From the NCBI GenBank assembly GCA_030411725.1, contig MU839829.1:806001-870000 (forward strand): a DNA stretch of 64,000 bases, in the 5' to 3' direction. Made by a program: the position numbers and the translations under genes. Below, piece after piece: positions 55,897 to 64,000 of this stretch. The first letter of the stretch is position 1; each line of letters begins with the position of its first letter. The notes beneath the pieces are model-generated. The model ran no database searches. It was not told where the DNA came from and saw only the letters and a program-made list of their open reading frames with translations. The DNA is from Echria macrotheca (lineage: Eukaryota; Ascomycota; Sordariomycetes; Sordariales; Schizotheciaceae).

Positions 55897-58576
55897 CTAT
55901 TTCTTTGCATTTTGCGGGTCGTATTTCTCTTTCCAGATCCTATATCCACCGTCACAGTAAGAATCAGCATCGAGTAAAGGAATCTTCAGTCTTCATCGCA
56001 ATCAAACAAGGAAAGACGACGACATGCGGCCAGCTGGCCAGCCAACTTGGCCGGTCAGAGATCGGACAACAGGCCCCGAATGTCGCAGACCAGCAGTTTC
56101 AGTTCACCCCTAAGACAAGACCCCTCATTCAAGACTGGAAAATCTCGAGTCCTCATCACCCGTGGTGGTGACAAAACTCGAGGACGTGAACGACAAAAGG
56201 AAGGGGGGCGTGCAGCCAGGAAACTTTCCCCTACTCCACTTCCCCTTCTTTTCCACAAATAACATCCCCTCCTCCCCTCCCAAAAAAAAACAGGGCGAGC
56301 AAATCGACTGGCCACCAGCCCATGTGGCAGGCGGCCCCTTGGCCGCAGCTCCAGCCAGACAAATCACCGTCGCGAACGGCATGTCATATGCGGAAGCAAG
56401 CCGACATGCGGCTTTTCGAATACACACGCGAACCGACTTGTAGTGGTCGCTGCAAGCCCGGGCCCAGCTGCAACACCTTTTTTTGCTTATTGGGCGCCGT
56501 GCGGGGGAGAGAGGGACGAGAAACTTGGTCTCCAAAAAAACAGAACGACAAAATTACCAAAAAAAAATAGTCTGCTTACCAGGTGTTTCCAATTAACTTG
56601 TTCCCATTCTTCTCTGCCAACCGGTAGTATTTGGCCGCGGTAAACTGTTTGACGCGCGCGCAATGTCAGCCTCAGATGATAAGTCAAACTTTTTCTTATG
56701 TGTTCCAACGATCCCGAGCGAGAAGCCCCTCTCCGCGGGGGAGAGAGGTTGGAGAGGAGCATGGCCGGTCCTGTGATTCGTGCTGGCACTCCAAAAGCCC
56801 CGTTGATGCCCAACGACGGCTCGGAGCCAGCGGGCGTCGGCCAACCAACAACCCCCCCATGCCATGCTCCCGCGCAAAGGACCCCTTCCCCCTCCAGAAA
56901 GCCCCAACCGGTTGAGCACGCCACTTGTTGACCAGCTGGCAGCGCCTCATTGCCGGACAGACCCTTGATGGCGCAACTCGTGATGGTGTGCAGGTGGCCA
57001 GGGGGGAAGGGAAAACATCCCCCTCGGTGACAACAGAGACAGAACTGACCTTGTCTTTCTTGGTGCCAAATCCCTCAAGATAGCACCACGCTACTTCGTT
57101 CATAGCGTCTGCAGGAAGAACCTGGTCAGCTCACGTCGTTCGGTCGGGCATGGCTGCGTGAAGGAAAAACCGCCAGAGAGCAGCTGATCTGAGACAGGCA
57201 AAAACGTACCGGTATCGCCCAAGTTGGCTGCCGTCTCGTAGTACTGCAAGAAGCCGGAGTCAGCAACGGAGGCATGGGACGAGTGCAACGCGCGTTTCCA
57301 GAGCCACCAAGACCAGCTTGGACCGATGTATCTTGATCACGCAGCCGCCATCGGCATCCGAACGGGAAAGAGAACCATACCTGCTTCGCAGCAATTGGAT
57401 CCTTGGGAATCCCCCAGCCGTGACGGAAACAGTTGGCCAATTCGAAGATGGCCAGCACGAGCTCGCCCTTGGCCGCCCCTCCCTTCTTGAGACCAGCCTG
57501 CAGGGCGAGATGCTCAATCTCTGCGGCATTGGAGGCTGCTGCCGAGAGATAGTTGACGGCTGCCGCCGCGTCCGGCTTGCAACCCCATCCGTGCCTAGTG
57601 GCGGATTGTCAGCTCATCGTGATAGCAACCGTTATTGGGCAATTGGAGCGGTGCGTGGCCATTGCCACGTCCATAGGATGCATCCCCCGCGAAGGCAAAA
57701 CCCCTCCAAGTATGATTCGGACGCCGAGTGGGCATCTCGCCATTGCCTCCCGGGACCGGACGTTCCAGGCGCGCCCATGCGGGACGGAGGCACATACCTC
57801 AATGCGAGGCCATACAGAACTTGGCTCAAAGGGTTGTTTGCCCCCTTTGGATCCGCCAGACGACCAAAGAGCGCCGTCGACTTCTCGAGATCGCCCTCCT
57901 CGTGTAGTCTGATAGCTTCCTGGATAGTCTCGTCGATTTCCTTGGATGAGACCACCCCCTTTTGCGGACCCGAGTCGGCGAGCGGCCACCCTGGGGGTGC
58001 ACCATCGCCCGGTCCGTCGTGTAAGCGCATGTTTCCGAGATTCCGAGTAACATCCCGTTCACGCGTCGGGGATGGTGGCCGGCTCCGGTTCTTCTCGTTC
58101 TCGCGCGCCAGCATGGTTGCCCGCTTCTCCCATTGCGACTCCTGTCCCTCCTTATCCTCTTCCGGGTCGTCGGGAGCGATGATCTCGGGCAGGTTCTGAG
58201 GAACGTTCTCGGAGCTAACGGGACTACGGCTCAGGTGCAACCGTTGGGATATGCGCTTGTGTGTTCCGCTCGGAGTTGTGCTCCCGGGACCGCCGGCGCT
58301 CCTGCTGCTAGACGTCGAGCCGCTTCGACTGCGGTTACCGCTGCGGAAGACGTCGAGGCTCAATCGCGACTTGTCTTTGGTCTTGGATTCGACCGTCAGG
58401 TAGGACGAGGCATCGTCGGTTTCGCTGCCGCCGGGCGGGTGGATGACCTCCTCGGTGTATGTGTCGGACCGCACAAACATGAACTCGGGCGCCGCGAGGC
58501 GCTTGACCGTCGCGGGGTCGGGTCCCTCGCCTCCGTCGAGGCCCTGCTTCTTCCTAAGGATATCTCGAAGACCCAT
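55897..58576 (-). CDS. Sel1-repeat protein, Dsf2/Nif1-like
   Basis: Six exons: 58576-57798, 57594-57381, 57243-57210, 57108-57050, 56644-56580 and 55939-55897; all phases match; 397 aa. The first ~210 residues are disordered and Ser/Arg-rich after a conserved-looking MGLRDILRKKQG start. Then come Sel1-type alpha/alpha repeats, split across exons: VLYGLALRHGWGCKPDAAAAVNYLSAA, IFELANCFRHGWGIPKDPIAAKQYYETAA and VAWCYLEGFGTKKDKFTAAKYYRLAEKNG. The end NTWIWKEKYDPQ is reached only by splicing a 640-nt intron to a 43-nt last exon. Introns here (101-640 nt) are long for this window. S. pombe Nif1 is linked to cell-cycle control and S. cerevisiae Dsf2 is poorly understood. The role here, probably a scaffold, is inference. 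Confidence 0.85.
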
Positions 58577-61541
58577 CTTTGAATATTAAGCTCCGCGGCA
58601 ATATCCTCTGTGCCAGGACCACTGCGTATGTTGTCGATGACGGCCGGGCTGGAGTAAGCGTCGTCGCCTTGGTCGAGGCTGCGTCCTGTTCAAGGCGGGG
58701 GTCGGGTTTCTGTCTGTCTGGAAGGCGCAGTTTCTCCCGTCTCAGTGCTTCACTTTCCCGCGCAAAATCAGACAAAGCAAAAGAGGACAAAAGCGTATAT
58801 TCAAAGTTGACTGCGATGACTATCGGAATTCGAGTCGGGGTCGGAACGCGCTGGCGCCATTATAGAGACCGAGACCGCGACACTGGCGATGCTGGATTGT
58901 CGTTAATCACCTTCAGGAGGGGGCTGAGTCCACGGGCGGAGCGGCTGTGGCACCCCTCCAAGCAGGAAACAGGGGTTTACTTGGAGGGGCGGGCGCGAAA
59001 CAGCCCACTGAGCGATCTCCTTCGCCAATCGATACAATATGCTGGAAACCCCATTTTGGACGGTTGGCAGTGAGTTTCAGTCAGATATAGTGGGATGAAT
59101 CGTGGATGGAGCCGGCGTTGAAGTCGACCAGTCTTGGAGCAAGGGGACGAAGTTTAGAAACTGATTGTGCAACATGGAAGAAACCCGAAAAGCGGTGACG
59201 CGAAATTGAGCTGGCGAAGGTGTGGCGTTTCAACGTCAGAGTGTGGCTGATGAACAGACAACGTCGTCCACGAGTGAAACTCCAGCTTGAGCTGGAAGCC
59301 TGTAACTATTCGATGCTACAGTGTCCTACCTCGCCATCAGCAGCCACAAGGTTTCCGGTACGGGCCCATCACCGGGGCCATTGTACGGATACTGGGTTGC
59401 CTGACACCTGGACAGTATGCCTCTTCTGCTTCATTAGAGCGTTACGGCGCCTATGTCACACGCTTGAAGTGAGGATATATGAGAACCGCTGATGGTTTCT
59501 AGGCATGATACAATTATTGTAGGGCAAAGAAGAAGGATTGCAGGCGTCATGTGTACTGTAAAGGTATTTCCAGGTGAGGTAGAGCCTGGGTGCTTTTGTG
59601 AACTTGGCATTTTCATGGCAACTGCCCAGCGTGTGTCAGCCTTTCCTTCCTTCATGCGATGTCAACCCTTGATTTCGATTTAGAATGATCCTCAGGGTTG
59701 GCTCAGGATGCTTGTTGAGTAGACATGCCCATAGTCGGAAGATGGGTCGTGCCGAGATATTCATGATTGTTTTGTCTGTCTCCGATTTTGTTCCCAGCAT
59801 CGACATCACCCCCGCAGCGGCAGCTGACTTTGCCTCGCCTGTACTTCTGGGGAGACACTGATCGAAGTTGGGACGAAGATGGCCCGATTCCGATGCGGAG
59901 GCTCCTTGGCCGGAAGGGTGTTTGTGACCGGATATGCTCTTGCAGCGATCTGCTTATGCTATGCGTCGTGCGAGGCTAGCTATGGATCTCACCGCCTCAG
60001 TTGAAATATCCATCCGTGACTTCGTGTCTGCTCTCCTGCAACAACAATATCGTTCGACGGTCTCGGTCTCCAAGGGAGAAAAAAGACGAGACAAACATCT
60101 GAACATTGACGAAAGACTGAATAAACGAAACAAGCTACAGAGAAGTTTGGTTTCCCCCACTGCGTTATCGGCTTCTGATTCGCTACCTGTAATCACCGCT
60201 ATCCCTGCTTCGACTCCCTGCAAGGATCCGTCCCTTGCAGCTTCACAGCTCAGGGGCAGGCTTCAGCGGCCAGTCAAGCATCAATCCAGCAATTGCAACA
60301 GTGGACTCCATGTGTGATGAAATGCGTGACAGACTTTTTTTCAGCAGACAAGACTCCAGCTCATCGGGAACCCCCTTCTCGAACGCATCAACCTTGTTCC
60401 TTGTCGCTACCAACTTCCCGCCCGGACCTGCAGGATTTCTAAAATGAAAGTTAATGAGCCGTTGTTGGGAACCGCAACGTAGAATTTGGATCTGAAATAA
60501 TTTGAGCGCGAGTAATTACCACCGGGAATCCAAGTCGCGAACCGACGCGTTGCATCGTGTACGTTCCCGAGGTCCCCTAACCCTTCGCTTCGGTAAATTC
60601 TAATTTCTTCGCTTCTCTAGCCTTCTCCTTAGAATTTTCTCCCGAGACATCTACACATGGCTGGTAAACACCGTATCGACCTCCCGAACTGACTCGCCTG
60701 GTGGATTGCAAATTGCCTTCGACGCGCCCGAGACCCGCCCATAACGCAAAGACGGGATCGTGCCGAAGCGAGCAACGGCGTTCACGGTTCATCACCAGCG
60801 ACTGGAGCCATTCCAAATCTTCGTCCCACTCCAAAAGCGGTCCTCCGAACACCTCCCAAAGCGGAAGCGGAGCGAAAGTGATCAGTCCTCCAAGCACTGG
60901 CCTGTTTCAATTGTTATACCACAATCCATTGTCCGACACGACGCCAGGACCAGGGCGACGGAAAAGCAGCAATTTTTGGGCAGTTTGCGACAAGGCGGGT
61001 CCCTCTTCCCCACCATTCGTTTTCGCGACTCCACGACGTCGGACCTCGACGACGCCTCTTCCAGAAGCCTCTTCACCTCCCACGCTCTGCGCTGGTCTGT
61101 GATCCCTGCAGTCTCCAGCTGGACAACAGCTCCAACCCGACCCTCACGAGCTTCGCCGACCCACTCGTCAATTACAACTTGGACCGTCTTGTGATGGCCA
61201 AACCTTAGGAGCGCCAATGTCGCCCCCGATCTCCCAGTTCATTATCATCGACATATATTCTGCAAATCACACCTTCTCCGCGGCCAGCCAGCACGACGGG
61301 CCGTTGCAGCCAGCAGGAGCAATCGAGTGTCGCACGTCCAGATCGTCACCTCGCTCTGTCCGGTCCTTTGGTCGCACCGCAGACGCATCATTGGATATTC
61401 TCGCTGGGTAATAGCGATACGGAGGACGGGCTTGTCTCGACGGGTCCTTCTCCAGTCGGACCCCCGCGGCAGCCCTCGCTTCCAGTTCCAACCCCGATCG
61501 ACATCTAACTCTACCAGCTCGGTCAGCTCGACGTTCTAGCC
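58577..61541. promoter_or_regulatory. Long divergent promoter region (Sel1 gene / right-edge gene)
   Basis: About 3 kb between divergent start codons. The last ~600 bp upstream of the right-hand gene are C/T-rich and contain several short forward frames, suggesting a long 5' UTR. No RNA gene or mobile element is recognised. Confidence 0.45.
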
Positions 61542-64000
61542 ATGGCAGCCATGGAGACTGCCAACCTTCGCCATCATCATGGGCCCCATCAGCCGCACGC
61601 CCCGCTTCCCGCCTCTCCGACTCTCACAAACCCCGACATGATTCTTCCCGATTATGACCGCAGCGACTCCCCCGACCCCGATCTCAACGGTTCCGCTCGC
61701 GACCACTCCCCTCTTATGATGTGGAAGAATGCCCATGTGGCAGCTACAAGTGCCGAAATGCAGCACATCTTCGGCGTGGCCAGCTCAGGTGTGCAGAAGC
61801 TCGATCATCCATATGGCCCTACCGGCCCGATTACGCCAACCACGCCGATAATATACGGGAACGGGACCATGCTTTCGGATATTGGGGAGGTTACAGAAGT
61901 CGAGAGCACGCCAGGGAAGCGATCGCCGGCTCGGAATCGAGGCATCATGCGGAGAGTAGAGTCGCCCACGCGCAACAGCGGGAGTGATGCCGCACTACGC
62001 TCTTCTCCTACCATGGGTGTGAATGCCATGATGAAGAAGAAATCGGCCAAGAACCTGAATGTGCAGAGAGAACGGCGTTCGAGCCTGGAAAGCAACAGCA
62101 CCGTCACAACACAGGACCAGGCAGGGCTCTTTGCCGACTTTGATGACGCCGTCAGCGTCGGTGACAGTGTCTTCCAAGGTGATGACGAGGAAAGCATGGC
62201 CTCGTCGTATGTGGAAGGGACGCCGGCTCCGGAACCTCCACGCTTAGGAATTCCCACCGGCGAGCCTGATAGGTCATCCACATACTCGACTACGTCCCTC
62301 AGCCGGAGAGCAGAAGAAATTCTGGCCAATGCGAAAAAGAGGTTATCGGTAGGAGTTTACTGTGCCATCATATTTTGGCTTATCACTAACAGGATTGTAG
62401 ACTATGGAAGGCAACCTGACGCGTGCCAGGAGCTCTCTGTACATCACGCCCCCATCTTATGGCTCTGATGCATCAACACCCTCACCTCCGTTCCAGCGCG
62501 CATCCACAGCAATGCATTCGCGCGAAAGCAGCCATTCTCCGCTTAGTGGCTCGCCAGGACACTCCAGAATGACTAGCGATATCGCCATGCGGAACGGTCT
62601 CCCCTACAGGGTGTCCATGCCTAGGTCGCAAAGTGCTTTGGGGGCGGCCGGTGGGTACAGGCAACCGACAACGTCAAAGAGCGCTGATAATATTGGAGGA
62701 ACGCCTGATACGGAGCCCATTCGCCCAGGCTATAAGGCCAGGGACAGTTTACTCCAACCCCTTACAGAAGACGAAAATGGCCAGCTCGATAACTTGGACG
62801 GCGGTATCCACGATGCGCGAGCAGATCAATTCCTAAGTCCCACCTTCGGCTCATTCAGCGACAACGGCAGCTCCATGAAAGGCCTCCAACGCTCAGCTTC
62901 CGCTGCTCAAATGCGAGACATCAAAGGCATCAAGGATCAGATGAAAGATTTGAAGGGAAAAATATCGAGTTTACGCGAACAGGCTCGAGTCGATAGCCTC
63001 AAGCGGAGGAGCTTGCAAAGCCTGCGGACGCCTAGCCCTTTTACTCACTCGCAGATCGACCAGTGGTATGCAGAGCCAGTATCGAACAGGAACTCGGCCA
63101 TCAGCACAAGCAGTCAGCTTCCCCCTAGGAATCCCTGGAACGGGGAGGAATCGAGCGTGGATGGCGAAAAGCAAATTCCTGATATTAATGGTCAGCAAGA
63201 CCACTACGCAGAGGAAGAGGAATCGATTTACAGCGAAGTTGTCAACGGGACTCAGCTCAGGCCTGCTGGTGTTCGCTCGCCCGAGCGGATGAATGTCCCA
63301 CTTTCAGCGACCGGAGTGGATGGAGGAGATGCGGAGGAGGATCGTGACGACTCCCACGTGCTTGTTGAGGATGGTGATGTACCGGACGGGGATGTGCTGG
63401 AAGACGGATTCCATGACGCGGTAGACTTGGGTTACGAAAGCGAAAGCGGCGAATCACTTTACCACGACACGGTCCAACATCAGATCTCCCACGAAGATCG
63501 CGAAGACGCATTCGACTACGAGCATTTCTTCCTCCACAGCGCCATGGGGACTATGAGCCAGCAGCGGCTGAGACGAGGAAGTACAGACAGTTATACGTCG
63601 GAAGACTCGGTGGAAACGACACGCGGTCCTACTACAATGCCATCAAACAACGAGGATGTAGAGGAAGATGTAGATGAAGATGGCAATGACGCTTATAGTC
63701 CTTCCAAATCCGTCATCAGGAGTCGACGCAACAGCACCACGTCTGTCTCGACCGTGGACACGTTTGCGACCGCCGAGGAGCAACGATCCAGAAAGTCAAC
63801 GGAGAGCCGTCGGGATTTGGACGCTGTCACCGAGGGCGTTTTCGGAGCTTCGACAGACTCCTCACCAAATAGTCTGAGAAATCGAACAGACGCGGCAGGG
63901 CTGGCCAATCGACCCCCAACTACGATGAACGGCCATTCATCAATTACAAGCATCTCCAATCTTAATAGGGATAATAGTGACGGCTCTATTGCATCCATCC
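61542..64000 (+). CDS. Large disordered fungal protein, partial at right edge
   Basis: Exon 1 is 61542-62348 and exon 2 runs from 62401 past the window edge, with a 52-nt intron in phase 0; at least 802 aa are visible. It starts MAAMETANLRHHHG. The sequence is mostly Ser/Pro/Asp-rich and predicted disordered. Recognisable structure is limited to a short coiled coil (MRDIKGIKDQMKDLKGKISSLREQARVDSLKRRSL) and an acidic segment ending in DREDAFDYEHFFLHSAMGTMSQQRLRRGS, which looks like a conserved short motif. Many SxxS and RRxS sites suggest phosphorylation. I do not recognise the family. A cytoskeletal or polarity scaffold would fit the composition but is only a guess. Confidence 0.75.

Overview
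The window is nuclear DNA of a filamentous ascomycete, most likely a Sordariomycete and probably Sordariales. The grounds are GC-rich coding sequence, many short introns (about 43-100 nt) with GTANGT donors and CTAAC branch points, and fungal-type gene content: a TRPY vacuolar channel, a fungal NACHT protein, a GH53 galactanase, and orthologues of yeast Mps1, Mtq2, Noc4 and Atp4. I rebuilt gene models by joining open frames across splice sites and checking phase at every junction. Nothing prokaryotic, no CRISPR array and no convincing tRNA or rRNA was found.

Layout. 0.5-4.7 kb holds MPS1/TTK checkpoint kinase (+) and mitochondrial ribosomal protein bL21m (-). 5.2-20.9 kb is an accessory-looking stretch: a NACHT-like protein with a degenerate P-loop (-); an AAA+ ATPase with a tandemly duplicated 5' exon and a highly acidic tail (+); a possible broken gene and a candidate solo LTR; then a RING-containing SNF2 helicase (-) and a NACHT NTPase ending in C2H2 zinc fingers (+), diverging from a 293-bp promoter. 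22-26 kb holds two proteins of unknown function. 26.5-40.3 kb is conserved and compact: secretory-pathway glutaredoxin (-), GH53 galactanase (+), RPS15 (+), eRF1 methyltransferase MTQ2 (-), a small Cys-rich protein (-), YVC1 (-), ATP synthase subunit 4 (-) and NOC4 (+).

40.3-61.5 kb is strikingly gene-sparse. It contains only a bZIP factor (+), which has a hydrophobic segment after the zipper, and a Sel1-repeat protein of the Dsf2/Nif1 type (-). About 7.6 kb lies upstream of the bZIP gene, 6.1 kb lies between the two genes, and 3 kb lies before a large disordered protein (+) that runs off the right edge.

Housekeeping functions (cell cycle, cytosolic and mitochondrial translation, ribosome assembly, ATP synthesis, redox, ion transport) are scattered as usual in fungi, without operon logic. 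The most unusual items are the putative membrane-tethered bZIP factor, the NACHT/AAA+/SNF2 group, and three GC-AG introns among about 43 introns modelled.
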